Part shown: positions 1 to 8,000 of the stretch, one piece after another | Layout: each line of letters opens with the position of its first letter | Position numbering within the stretch: position 1 is the stretch's first letter | Assembly: GCA_036564195.1 (NCBI GenBank) | Contig: DATCLA010000205.1 | Span: forward strand, 1 to 13,376 | DNA length: 13,376 nucleotides | Source of the DNA: DATCLA01 sp036564195 | GTDB taxonomy: Bacteria; Bacillota; UBA4882; UBA8346 | Direction: 5' to 3' | The notes under the pieces: model-generated | Told to the model about the DNA's origin: nothing | The model's input: only the letters and a program-made list of their open reading frames with translations | Database searches by the model: none | Program-made: the position numbers and the translations under genes

Positions 1-30
1 TCCTTTACCCATTGGGTAACAATATTATTA

Positions 31-50
31 AACCGCGGTGGCCGCGGTTT
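31..50 (-). terminator. Hairpin after gerW
   Basis: AACCGCGG and CCGCGGTT form an 8-bp GC-rich stem around a TGG/CCA loop, 9 bases past the gerW stop. On the minus strand it is followed by TTTAATAATATTG, a weak T-rich tail, so it probably ends the ATPase-DUF2953-gerW transcript. A smaller inverted repeat (TTACCC/GGGTAA, 5-19) lies beyond it. Bases 1-58 show no gene. Confidence 0.5.
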
Positions 51-58
51 TGGTGAAT

Positions 59-490
59 TCATTGAACTTGATTGGTACCGGGATCTAAAAATTGATGAAG
101 CTTATCAAGCAACTGCGGTGCCGAATCCAAAATCCGGTCAACCATCACATTACTTTGGACCGGGAGCAGTTTAGTCTGATCTTTATTCACCACCAGAAAT
201 GCTACCGGGTTAATGGTGATTCCGGCGCCGCTGCCTCCCCCAAAAGGAAGTTGAACTGCTTCGGTCTCCTGATTTTGATTACGATCCCGCTCTTTCTCCC
301 GGGATTTAGCCCTGTTTGCTTCAAATTGACTCCCTCCGGCCGCGAAACCGAATGAAACCCGGGAAATCGGTACGATTACACTACCGTCAGGAGTTTCCAC
401 CGGGTCGCCCAAAATGGTGTTGACATCAACCATCTCTTTTATATTCTGCATCGAGGTTTTCATTAAACCTTCAATAGGGTGCTCATTCAA
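59..490 (-). CDS. gerW: GerW family spore protein (YtfJ)
   Basis: The 143-residue protein matches the GerW/YtfJ sporulation family in length (B. subtilis YtfJ is about 150 residues) and in motifs. The N-terminal part reads HPIEGLMKTSMQNIKEMVDVN, then a GDPVETPDGSVIVPISRVSFGF block. A charged, low-complexity linker follows (about residues 60-80), then a glycine-rich GGGSGAGITINPVAFLVV block. GerW acts in the forespore and is needed for normal spore germination in B. subtilis. The start is TTG at 490-488, inside the stop of the upstream gene (4-base overlap TTGA). It is supported by GGAGGTG about 7 bases upstream; no ATG in this frame fits. The DUF2953 gene immediately upstream mirrors the ytfI-ytfJ pair of B. 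subtilis. Family assignment is firm; the role in this organism is inferred. Confidence 0.93.
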   Translation of the reverse strand: MNEHPIEGLMKTSMQNIKEMVDVNTILGDPVETPDGSVIVPISRVSFGFAAGGSQFEANRAKSREKERDRNQNQETEAVQLPFGGGSGAGITINPVAFLVVNKDQTKLLPVQSNVMVDRILDSAPQLLDKLHQFLDPGTNQVQ

Positions 491-1176
491 TCCCCAACAC
501 CTCCTTTCCGCCAGGAATGACGGACCCTTCCGATGAAAGCTGCAATAATAATATAGCCGAGTTTAACTCGGAATATACAATTAAAAGCCATATTTAGTCC
601 GGCGGTTTCATAGTCACTGTACACCATCACTTCGGGCTGTTTCACAAATCTATACTTATCCTGAAGCCAACCGGTTACTGTAGTTTTTACCGCCCATAGT
701 AACCCGGACAATACCGCTGTTTGGGCGGAGTCACCTGTTCCGATCTGGGTAGACCACTGTAAAGATTGAAAATAACCCCGGTTTTCTAAATGATCGGCTA
801 CTAAAAGCCATTTATGATATTGGGCTGGCAGAAAATAGGTTAATAAAGTCAGCCCTAATCCGAAACGGCGATAGCGGTCCCAAAATTCATTCAAACCATT
901 GAGTGGAACCCTACGGGACGCTTCTACCGTCCTTTCCCGGTGGGACCGTTTTTTTAACCAGAACCATCTGCCCTGCTTGATTACTTCTTGGTTAGAGGTT
1001 CCCTGGGGCTGGCCAGCACTGCGAATTTCTTTTTGCCGTTTAACCAAACCCTTTAGAAATGACAATTCAATTTTGAGGGTGTTTTCCCAATTGGCATTAT
1101 TAAAAGTGATCCTGAACTCGACCGGCAAAAAAAAGAAAACGCAAAATGTTCCCAAAAATAGCAGCAGTTCAAACAC
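487..1176 (-). CDS. ytfI: DUF2953 membrane-anchored protein (YtfI-like)
   Basis: This 229-residue protein of the DUF2953 family has an N-terminal membrane segment (about residues 2-18), a basic, poorly conserved middle, and the family's C-terminal blocks. Those blocks are GTGDSAQTAVLSGLLWAV (about 150-167) and AGLNMAFNCIFRVKLGYIII (about 195-214), ending in a short basic tail. The biochemical function is unknown. The family sits next to gerW in many spore formers, as here, where the two genes overlap by 4 bases, so translation is probably coupled. The start is GTG at 1176, preceded by a GGGGTGG Shine-Dalgarno-like stretch. Only 26 bp separate it from the ATPase stop, which suggests one transcript with the pump. 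Confidence 0.85.
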   Translation of the reverse strand: MFELLLFLGTFCVFFFLPVEFRITFNNANWENTLKIELSFLKGLVKRQKEIRSAGQPQGTSNQEVIKQGRWFWLKKRSHRERTVEASRRVPLNGLNEFWDRYRRFGLGLTLLTYFLPAQYHKWLLVADHLENRGYFQSLQWSTQIGTGDSAQTAVLSGLLWAVKTTVTGWLQDKYRFVKQPEVMVYSDYETAGLNMAFNCIFRVKLGYIIIAAFIGRVRHSWRKGGVGD

Positions 1177-1202
1177 GGATCCACCCCAAGACCTTGTTTG
1201 CC

Positions 1203-3896
1203 CTATTTTCCCACTAAATTACTTGACCTATGCGCATTTACCCGAAAGATCGTCAGGCGCCGGGTTAGGATTTTACGGATATCCAAGACAAAGTCCGGTA
1301 GATAGGCGGCAATTAAGACCGTTGCTAAAATCAAACTCCAGTCATTGACTTTTAATGTTTTGGTATAAAAAATCTTTTGGAACCAGGGAAGATTAACTGT
1401 AATAAACTGCATAAAACCAGAGATTAATACCGCCCCGGTTAAATAGGGGTTAGGTTCCGGCTTCCCCCACTTGCGGCTGAAACTTTCCGAACGGCACCTG
1501 AAGGCAAAACCCAATTGTGCAAAAACCAGAGTCGTAAAGGCCGCAGTCCGGGCATTAACCAGATCCCCGCCGGATAATTCGGCTAAAAAAACCCCTAAAG
1601 TAGCCGTGCCAATCGTCACTCCCTGTAAGACAATTTTCACCCCCAGGCCATGAGCAAAAATTCCTTCCTGGGCGGGACGGGGCGGTCGGTTCATAATCCC
1701 CGGCCCGGCCGGATCCATTCCCAAGGCAATGGCAGGCAAACCATCGGTAACCAGATTAACCCATAAAACCTGAATTGGCAGTAACGGTACTGGCACACCT
1801 AAGATTAATCCGCCAAACATAGTGATAATCTCGCCAATATTGCAACTTAATAAGTAACGGATAAACTTCCGGATATTATCATAGATCACCCGGCCTTCTT
1901 CAACCGCGGCAACGATGGTCGCATAATTGTCATCCGCGATCACCATAGCTGAAGCTTCTTTGGTCACATCGGTCCCGCCTAATCCCATCGCTACTCCGAT
2001 ATCTGCTTCTTTAACCGCCGGAGCGTCATTCACTCCGTCTCCGGTCATGGCCACTACTTCTCCTTTATTCTTTAACGCTTTAACAACCCGCAGCTTATGA
2101 TGGGGTGAGACCCGGGCAAACACATCAATCTCCTGAATTATCTGTAATAATTCTTGGTCGGAAAGTCGGTCCAGTTCGGCACCGGTAATAATCTTTCCCT
2201 GGGGACGCAACACCCCGATTTGTTTAGCAATGGCTGCGGCAGTCCGGGGATAATCCCCGGTAATCATCTTCGTCCGAATTCCGGCCCGCCGTGATTTTTC
2301 CACCGCTAAAGCTGATTCGGGCCGCGGGGGATCGGTCATTCCGATTAAACCAGCCAGAATCAGACCGGTTTCCGCATCCACCCGGTGCTGGTTAAGCTCA
2401 TCGGCGGCGCCTTCACGATAGGCGAAAGCCAACACTCTTAAGGCATCTGCCCCCCAGCTTTCCACCAGGTTCTTAAATTGAGATTTCCAACGGGTATCAA
2501 AGGGTACAACACCTTTTGGAGTTAAGACTTTGGTACAACGTTCCATGATAATGTCCGGAGCACCTTTCACCAATAACCGGACGTTTCTGCCGGCTCTCAC
2601 CCAGACACTCATCCGTTTGCGTTCCGAGGAAAACGGGTTTTCAGCGAGGCGTTCCGGGCCGGAAGCTCTTTGCAGACAGTTTACTCTATACGCAACCGCC
2701 GCGTTTAATAGTGCCAGTTCCGTCGGGTTACCCTGGGCCTTGCCGCTTTGCTCTTGGCCCAAGGTTGCATTATTGCAAAGGACGGCAATTTCGAACAGGG
2801 TTTGCAAGTCATCCGGCAATGATTGCCCAGGCCGGAACCGTTCGGGATAATATTCACCCCAGGCAGTTGCCAGACGGGTTACGGAAAGCCGGTTTAGAGT
2901 CAGCGTACCGGTTTTATCCGAACAGATCACTGTCGCGCAACCCAGAGTCTCCACAGCAGGAAGTTTACGAATAATTGCCTTACGGCGGATCATTTTTTGA
3001 ACTCCGATTGCCAAAGCAATCGTAACAATTGCCGGCAATCCTTCGGGAATTGCGGCTACCGCCAGGCTGACCGCTGATAAAAACATCTGCCGCGGCGGTT
3101 CACCGCGTAAAATTCCCAAACTCCCTACTGCCGCACAGACTCCCAGACAGAGGACAACCAAGAGCCGCCCCAACTGTTCCAGGCGTTGCTGTAACGGAGT
3201 AAGATCAGTAACTGCAGTGCTGATCATTCCGGCGATCTTGCCGATCTCAGTTTGCATTCCGGTAGCGGTAATCACCACTTTACCCCGACCGTTGACTACC
3301 GTTGTTCCGGCAAAAACCATATTTTTCTGATCACCCAGGAACGGATTGGCCACAGTGAGCGGCGCTTCGGATTTTAAAACCGCCTGCGATTCTCCAGTTA
3401 AGGTAGCTTCGTTGACCTCCAGATTTACCCCTTGAATAATCCGCCCGTCCGCAGCAATCCGGTCACCGCTTTCCAGTATCAATATATCGCCCGGTACCAA
3501 GTCACGGGCGGCGATGACTTTAATTTGACCGTCCCGTAAGACCCGGGCTTGAGGCGCAGTCAATTCTTTTAAGGCGGCTAAGGATTTTTCCGTCCGGTAT
3601 TCCTGAATAAACCCTAAGACCGCATTGAGAATCACAATTGCGATTATGGTTAGAGCGTCTGCCTTTTCCCCTAAAAAACCGGAAATGACCGCCGCTCCCA
3701 GTAATACCAGAACCATAAAATCAAAAAATTGGGCAAAAAAAATTCGCCATGGTGCTATTTTTTCCTTAGCGTGCAATAAATTCATTCCATACCGGTCCAA
3801 ACGTCTGGTAGCTTCAACCGAAGTTAAACCCCAATTCTCCCTGCTTTGGAAGGCAGCGACTACATCAACCGCACTTTGATTAAACCACTTTTTCAT
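1203..3896 (-). CDS. Calcium-transporting P-type ATPase (P2A type, YloB-like)
   Basis: An 897-residue cation pump that couples ATP hydrolysis to export of Ca2+ (possibly Mn2+) across the cytoplasmic membrane. All P-type landmarks are visible: TGES in the actuator domain (about 167-170), PEGLP in M4 with Glu about 285, the phosphorylated Asp in DKTGT (about 327), KGAPD, and TGDGVND (about 618-624). SERCA-like ion ligands are present: NIGE in M5 and N714-x-x-T717-D718 in M6. The M8 glutamate of SERCA appears to be Gln in LVFAQLGFAF, which suggests one Ca2+ site, as in many bacterial pumps. I chose the ATG at 3896 (MKKWFNQS) because it matches the family N-terminus and lies 9 bases after AAGGG. 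An ATG at 3902 or a TTG at 3953 is possible. B. subtilis YloB, a sporulation-associated Ca2+ ATPase, also neighbours yloA, whose homologue is the divergent gene here. Confidence 0.93.
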   Translation of the reverse strand: MKKWFNQSAVDVVAAFQSRENWGLTSVEATRRLDRYGMNLLHAKEKIAPWRIFFAQFFDFMVLVLLGAAVISGFLGEKADALTIIAIVILNAVLGFIQEYRTEKSLAALKELTAPQARVLRDGQIKVIAARDLVPGDILILESGDRIAADGRIIQGVNLEVNEATLTGESQAVLKSEAPLTVANPFLGDQKNMVFAGTTVVNGRGKVVITATGMQTEIGKIAGMISTAVTDLTPLQQRLEQLGRLLVVLCLGVCAAVGSLGILRGEPPRQMFLSAVSLAVAAIPEGLPAIVTIALAIGVQKMIRRKAIIRKLPAVETLGCATVICSDKTGTLTLNRLSVTRLATAWGEYYPERFRPGQSLPDDLQTLFEIAVLCNNATLGQEQSGKAQGNPTELALLNAAVAYRVNCLQRASGPERLAENPFSSERKRMSVWVRAGRNVRLLVKGAPDIIMERCTKVLTPKGVVPFDTRWKSQFKNLVESWGADALRVLAFAYREGAADELNQHRVDAETGLILAGLIGMTDPPRPESALAVEKSRRAGIRTKMITGDYPRTAAAIAKQIGVLRPQGKIITGAELDRLSDQELLQIIQEIDVFARVSPHHKLRVVKALKNKGEVVAMTGDGVNDAPAVKEADIGVAMGLGGTDVTKEASAMVIADDNYATIVAAVEEGRVIYDNIRKFIRYLLSCNIGEIITMFGGLILGVPVPLLPIQVLWVNLVTDGLPAIALGMDPAGPGIMNRPPRPAQEGIFAHGLGVKIVLQGVTIGTATLGVFLAELSGGDLVNARTAAFTTLVFAQLGFAFRCRSESFSRKWGKPEPNPYLTGAVLISGFMQFITVNLPWFQKIFYTKTLKVNDWSLILATVLIAAYLPDFVLDIRKILTRRLTIFRVNAHRSSNLVGK

Positions 3897-3983
3897 CAGC
3901 ATGTTCCCTTCATCGTAATTTCTATGTATTAAATTCAAGCCTCCGCTGATCAATTTTATGCCTGGATTTACCCGGGCAGACCA

Positions 3984-4012
3984 TTGATCAAACCGACCAT
4001 AACCGCTATAAT
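3984..4012 (+). promoter_or_regulatory. Sigma-A promoter for rqcH
   Basis: TTGATC (3984-3989), a 17-base spacer and a perfect TATAAT (4007-4012) give a strong housekeeping promoter about 90 bases before the NFACT start. The -35 lies in the palindrome TTGATCAA. Between promoter and gene, TACCTCC and GGAGGTA (about 4049-4069) can form a hairpin in the 5' leader. No equally good promoter was found for the divergent ATPase. Confidence 0.75.
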
Positions 4013-4101
4013 GAAAATATTGAATCTAAGCATTAAAACTGATTTTACCTCCCGGAACCGGAGGTATACTATTTTGAAGATCAGGTTAGGAGGTTGCCAA
4101 A

Positions 4102-5901
4102 ATGCCTCTGGATGCCCCAGCGATAGCCTGTTTAGCTCTGGAAATCAATCGCTTGTTACCCGTCAAAGTTGATAAAATCCATCAACCTTTCCCGGACGAG
4201 TTTCTCTTCTCTTGTTACGGCGGCGGCCAGTCATTTAAACTGCTAATGTCAGTCCATCCTCAATTTGGCCGGTTTCAGCTGTCTACCGACGCCAAAACCA
4301 ATCCCCTCGCCCCTTCAGGTTTCTGTATGCTGTTGCGAAAACATTTTGGCGGCGCGAAACTAATCCGGGTGGAAGCAATCCCCTTTGATCGGATTGCCCG
4401 GTTTACCTTTGAAGGTTATGACCAGACCACCGGGTTGACCCACAAAACGATCATCCTGGAACTGACCGGAAAGAGAACAAACTTAATCATTCTTAACCAA
4501 GCTGGAATTATCATCGACAGTTGGCGCAGAAAAAACCCATCCCGGCCTGAGGAACGGGATCTTAACCCCGGCCAGCCTTACCAATTACCAGCGGCCCAAG
4601 GCCGCTGGACTCCGGACCGGGTCGACTCTGCCCGGTTCGCAGCGTTACTGGCAGCTGTCCCAGTAACTGTAAGCTTGGAAAAATTCTTTTCAACCCAGTT
4701 CCTCGGTCTCTCTACTTTAGCGATCCGGGAGATAATCCAGTCAGCCGGTTGCAGCCCTGATACCACCGGCAGTAACCTCAACCCTGATCAAATAAAGCAG
4801 CTCTATGCCAGCTTAGATCGGTGGACACGGCAGATTGCCGCCGCTGAATTTGCGCCTTGCGGAATCTACGACACTCATGGTAAACTGCTGGACTTCGCCG
4901 CCTATCCGGTTAAATTTCCTCCCGAAAATACAGTAGTAAAACCTTTGACTGCTTTAAATCAGAGTGTTGCCGTATTGATGGAAACCGGCGATGCCGCAAT
5001 CCGTTTTTTTGAAGCAAAACAGAATTTAATCCGGAAAATTAGGCGTCAGTTGGCTAAAAATCTTAAAAAAGCGGATAAACAAGATGAAGAAGCCCGTCAG
5101 GCGGACCGGGGCGAAGAACTACGCATTTGTGGTGAATTATTAACCATCTACGGCTATCAAATCCCAAAAGGCACCACAGCAACAACCCTTGCCAATCATT
5201 ATGATCCGGAAGGCCGGGAAATCACGATTAAATTGAACCCGGCACTCACCGCTCAGGAAAACGCCCAATTCTATTTTAAAAAGTATCAAAAGGCTAAAAA
5301 AGGGCAGCTGGCCATTGCGGAACAACTGGATAAAACCAGGGAAACCATTGCCTACCTGGAAAGTTTGGAGACACTGGCTACCCTTGCTTTAACTTGGGCA
5401 GATCTTGAATCAGTTAGTGAAGAGTTTGAACCGGTTTTTGAGCACTGTTCTAAAAATATTAAACCTGGCCTAAGAAAAAGCGGTATTAAAGATAAAAAAG
5501 AAACCGGCGCCAAACCGCGCCAGTTCTTAACTCCGTCCGGTCATCAAATCCTGGTTGGCCGAAATAATCTCCAAAACGACCGTCTTACCTTTAAAACAGC
5601 TGCTCCCGAAGATTTGTGGTTCCATGTCCAAAAAATTCCCGGATCTCATGTAATCCTCAAAGCCCGTCCTGGTGTGGCCATCGACGATGAAGCGCTCAAT
5701 TACGCCTGCCAACTTGCAGTCTACTTTAGTAAAGGCCGTCAGTCTACTAAAGTGCCGGTAGATTACACCCAGAGAAAAAACGTTAAAAAACCACCTGCCA
5801 CCAAACCGGGATTTGTGATTTATGATTACTTTAAAACGGCACTGATTACACCCGACCGGCAGCTTTTAGCGGAATTAGGCCTACCGGTTGCCGCTGAATA
5901 A
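4102..5901 (+). CDS. rqcH: NFACT protein, ribosome quality control factor RqcH (YloA/Rqc2)
   Basis: The 599-residue protein is a bacterial NFACT protein, often annotated as fibronectin-binding protein A. In B. subtilis the homologue RqcH binds stalled 50S subunits carrying peptidyl-tRNA and recruits tRNA-Ala to add C-terminal alanine tails that mark the chain for degradation. Visible parts are the NFACT-N domain (about 1-220) with the functional Asp-Arg pair at residues 96-97 (PFDRIARF), and a helical middle (about 300-440) containing the family motifs LLTIYGYQIPKG and ENAQFYFKKYQKAKK. The NFACT-R (DUF814) domain (about 475-585) contains PSGHQILVGRNN and DLWFHVQKIPGSHVIL. It is complete, close to the 570 residues of B. 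subtilis. ATG is preceded by AGGAGG at 8 bases. No clear terminator follows. Confidence 0.95.
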   Translation: MPLDAPAIACLALEINRLLPVKVDKIHQPFPDEFLFSCYGGGQSFKLLMSVHPQFGRFQLSTDAKTNPLAPSGFCMLLRKHFGGAKLIRVEAIPFDRIARFTFEGYDQTTGLTHKTIILELTGKRTNLIILNQAGIIIDSWRRKNPSRPEERDLNPGQPYQLPAAQGRWTPDRVDSARFAALLAAVPVTVSLEKFFSTQFLGLSTLAIREIIQSAGCSPDTTGSNLNPDQIKQLYASLDRWTRQIAAAEFAPCGIYDTHGKLLDFAAYPVKFPPENTVVKPLTALNQSVAVLMETGDAAIRFFEAKQNLIRKIRRQLAKNLKKADKQDEEARQADRGEELRICGELLTIYGYQIPKGTTATTLANHYDPEGREITIKLNPALTAQENAQFYFKKYQKAKKGQLAIAEQLDKTRETIAYLESLETLATLALTWADLESVSEEFEPVFEHCSKNIKPGLRKSGIKDKKETGAKPRQFLTPSGHQILVGRNNLQNDRLTFKTAAPEDLWFHVQKIPGSHVILKARPGVAIDDEALNYACQLAVYFSKGRQSTKVPVDYTQRKNVKKPPATKPGFVIYDYFKTALITPDRQLLAELGLPVAAE

Positions 5902-5906
5902 CCTCA

Positions 5907-6060
5907 CCCCGGTCAGACCTACCCGAATTCAAATACCCGATCTTGGTTTACCGATCCCACCTATTGCTATCCCACCGGACAGAAAGTCCATTTCTCCATA
6001 CCACTATTTGACAGAGTAATTTCCAGCCTTTAAAGGGAAACTGACCGGGGAGGTAGGTCT
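5907..6060 (+). promoter_or_regulatory. Leader with two complementary segments reaching the RBS
   Basis: The 159-base gap between rqcH and the next gene holds two perfect complementarities. CCCCGGTCAG (5907-5916) matches CTGACCGGGG (6041-6050), and AGACCTACC (5915-5923) matches GGTAGGTCT (6052-6060). The partners are in the same order on both sides, so the pairings cross: they would form a pseudoknot or be alternatives. The right-hand segments contain the ribosome binding site (GGGGAGG) of the downstream gene. A perfect TTGACA (6008-6013) with only TAAAGG 17 bases on is a possible internal promoter, and transcripts from it would lack the left-hand segments. Whether any of this regulates is inference. 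Confidence 0.35.
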
Positions 6061-7383
6061 ATGGAACAATGGTACTTTTTGGAGGAACAAAGCGAAGCCG
6101 GCATCCCTTTCCGGTTAGGAAGGCTGGTACCAAAGTCCACCATTTACCGTTTCGAACCTTTAGCTTTCCTGTTACAACGCAATGCAGCCGGTGAATTTCG
6201 TAAAACTATGGCGGAACGGAGCCGGATTCTCTCCGTCTGTAAAAACCAGGGCTTACTGCGGCTGGAAGGGCCGTTCTCTTATGAAAACCGGCTTTGGGTC
6301 GGTTGGCAACATTGCCAGGGCCAAAGTGCTTTTTCGCAGGGTTTTACAGGTGGTGAAGTGGGGCAATTGATTCAAGACTTATTACCACTAATTCGTGCTT
6401 ATGAACTTACCCATCTGGCCGGACTGGTAATCGGTGTTCCGGATTGGGGACGGCTTGTCCGGACCGCAACCGGATTTCATCTGCCTGACCCCTGGATTAA
6501 AAACTATTTAACTCGCCCCACTCTTCCGGTCCCGCCAGGATTGGACCGAGTGTTTCCTCCAGAAATTAGCCAAGGTAAACCCCATGATCTTAATTCAGAC
6601 CGTTTTTACCTGGGCTTACTCTTATATACAATCATCTGCGGTAAAATACCATATCCGCTAAGAAAAGGATGGCCGCGGGGAATCGCCGCTGGAAAATCAG
6701 TGCCGCTGGTCTACCACCAACCCCGTTTGAATCCAGAATTAAGTTATCTTATCGAAGACCTGCTGTCGCCCAATCCGGAGGATCGACCGCCTTTGCGGGA
6801 AATTCGGCTGCGCTGGCAAGAACTGGTGACTAATAAAACACATGTAGCAACCAGCCAAGCTTTTAACCGTAACCGCCGACAAAGTCACAGTTATTTCATT
6901 GGCTTAAAATTCTTTAAGCTCTTTGACTGTTTGAAAATACCGTTGGCAATTGCCTTAGTGAGCCTGGGATTGGGATGGTGGTATCTGCAAGAACGGCCGG
7001 AACAGCCAGCCGAAATCTTTATTCGCGATTTGTTCCAATCTCCGACCGCGGTTTCCTTATGGTTGAATTCTACCGGCTCCCCCAGATTCATTGAGAAGTT
7101 CTCTGCTGAACAAAAGAAACGCCGGCGGTTAATAATGGAATTAACCACCCGGCCTTATGTCGAACTTCAGGCAATTAAAGTAGTAGCCCGGGAAGGAAAA
7201 AAGTCTACTTTGCAATTGAGCTTAAAATGGTGGCTCTGGGAGGATGGTGTCTGGCGCCAGGAAGTCAATAAAGAAAGAATAGTCCTGAAAAAAAACGGTA
7301 ACAGCTGGAATCTGGTGACCTCCGGCGCAACAGCAGGTATTAGACGACGCCATAGCGAAACAGCATTTGATCGGTTTCCCTAA
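6061..7383 (+). CDS. Membrane-anchored pseudokinase-like protein
   Basis: The 440-residue protein has a degenerate serine/threonine-kinase fold, one membrane helix (about 292-309, PLAIALVSLGLGWWYLQ) and a ~130-residue outer domain. The C-lobe is recognisable: FPPEIS (165-170) in place of APE, DLNSDRFYLGLLLYTIICGKIPY (177-198) matching the DxxALG...LLxGxxPF helix, and LSPNPEDRPPLREI (235-248). Catalytic motifs are missing: no glycine loop or VAIK lysine in the N-lobe, IGVPDWGRLV where HGDLKxxN should be (about 124-133), and LPDPW where DFG belongs. It is therefore unlikely to phosphorylate by the usual chemistry. The outer domain alternates strands and ends in WRQEV...SWNLV, loosely like an NTF2-like domain (weak). 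ATG follows GGGGAGG by 9 bases. Its 3' end overlaps the opposing DUF402 gene by 44 bases. A signalling or scaffold role is inference. Confidence 0.7.
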   Translation: MEQWYFLEEQSEAGIPFRLGRLVPKSTIYRFEPLAFLLQRNAAGEFRKTMAERSRILSVCKNQGLLRLEGPFSYENRLWVGWQHCQGQSAFSQGFTGGEVGQLIQDLLPLIRAYELTHLAGLVIGVPDWGRLVRTATGFHLPDPWIKNYLTRPTLPVPPGLDRVFPPEISQGKPHDLNSDRFYLGLLLYTIICGKIPYPLRKGWPRGIAAGKSVPLVYHQPRLNPELSYLIEDLLSPNPEDRPPLREIRLRWQELVTNKTHVATSQAFNRNRRQSHSYFIGLKFFKLFDCLKIPLAIALVSLGLGWWYLQERPEQPAEIFIRDLFQSPTAVSLWLNSTGSPRFIEKFSAEQKKRRRLIMELTTRPYVELQAIKVVAREGKKSTLQLSLKWWLWEDGVWRQEVNKERIVLKKNGNSWNLVTSGATAGIRRRHSETAFDRFP

Positions 7384-7843
7384 TAATTTCCTGATATCTC
7401 CGTAATAGCTCCTGCTTATTGGCTTCAATAAAAATATGCAACCACGTCTCGTCCCAGGCGGGACCGTCGGTACCGTCGACTACTATGTACTCGCCGTTGG
7501 GTAGCACTAAAAGGTCAACATTTAAATCCCGCCAGATTATTTCCCCTTCGGAGACAGCAATGGAATCAGCCAGGTTAAATAAGTTGCCCAACAATACTCC
7601 CTGGTCATTATATAATTTATAGAGATTATAATAACGATTCGGCCAATAAAACCGATAAGAGGCAAATCCCGGGGCCATAAGCAAATTACCGGCCGAATAC
7701 TCTAATTCAGCGATGTGTTTGAGAATACCGAAATATTTCTCCCATATAACCCATTCACAGACAAACCTTTCTTCAACACCGGAAAGATACTGTTTCCTTT
7801 CAATACAAGGTTTGATCGCAATCACCCCACTGGTTTGGTTCAA
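7340..7843 (-). CDS. DUF402 domain protein
   Basis: The 167-residue protein contains a DUF402 core. YWPNRYYNLYKLYNDQG (about 67-84) corresponds to the family's W...P..WYN...F.D..G block. The following FNLADSIAVSEGEIIWRDL, NVDLLVLPNGEY and VVDGTDGP carry the conserved acidic residues (RDLNVD, VDGTD). Characterised DUF402 proteins include metal-dependent nucleoside di/triphosphate phosphatases and the phosphatase-like FomD; the substrate here is not predictable. The start is uncertain: TTG at 7843 is the first usable codon after an in-frame stop, with no good ribosome binding site. GTG at 7825 is an alternative. The C-terminus overlaps the pseudokinase gene tail to tail by 44 bases. Confidence 0.75.
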   Translation of the reverse strand: MNQTSGVIAIKPCIERKQYLSGVEERFVCEWVIWEKYFGILKHIAELEYSAGNLLMAPGFASYRFYWPNRYYNLYKLYNDQGVLLGNLFNLADSIAVSEGEIIWRDLNVDLLVLPNGEYIVVDGTDGPAWDETWLHIFIEANKQELLRRYQEIIRETDQMLFRYGVV

Positions 7844-7856
7844 ATGGTTTTCGGTC

Positions 7857-8000
7857 TTACCATTTGAAGGGATTTGTGGTTAACACTGGTACTTTAATTT
7901 CGTGATTGCCGGTAAGATCCCTGCCGCTAACTATAATTTTTTCCAACCGGAATTAGCGGGCCAAACCCCTTTCTCGGTTAAGGTACGGCCCAGCCGCCCT
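7857..8000 (-). pseudogene. Possible frameshifted coding remnant
   Basis: The gap between the IMP cyclohydrolase and DUF402 genes reads like protein in two adjoining minus-strand frames. One gives RTLTEKGVWPANSGWKKL and then a stop. The other gives KIIVSGRDLTGNHEIKVPV followed by LTTNPFKW and TAA at 7859-7857. They join at a run of six A's (minus strand, about 7937-7942); one extra A would make GWKKIIVSG continuous. No family is recognised, and the GRDLTGN segment only vaguely recalls Ig-like repeats. There is no start or ribosome binding site. A short inverted repeat (CCGCTAA 7924-7930 / TTAGCGG 7953-7959) lies inside. It could be chance. Confidence 0.22.

Noticed and set aside
1..12. Minus-strand ATG (MGKG...) running off the left edge
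   Set aside because: Only a few codons are visible and there is no ribosome binding site.
899..1348. 149-residue plus-strand open frame
   Set aside because: It is a shadow of the DUF2953 and ATPase genes on the other strand, both of which have clear family motifs.
5902..6033. Open plus-strand frame directly after the rqcH stop (PHPGQTYPNSNTRSW...)
   Set aside because: It has no start codon or ribosome binding site, a neighbouring frame is equally open, and the base complementarity explains the segment better.
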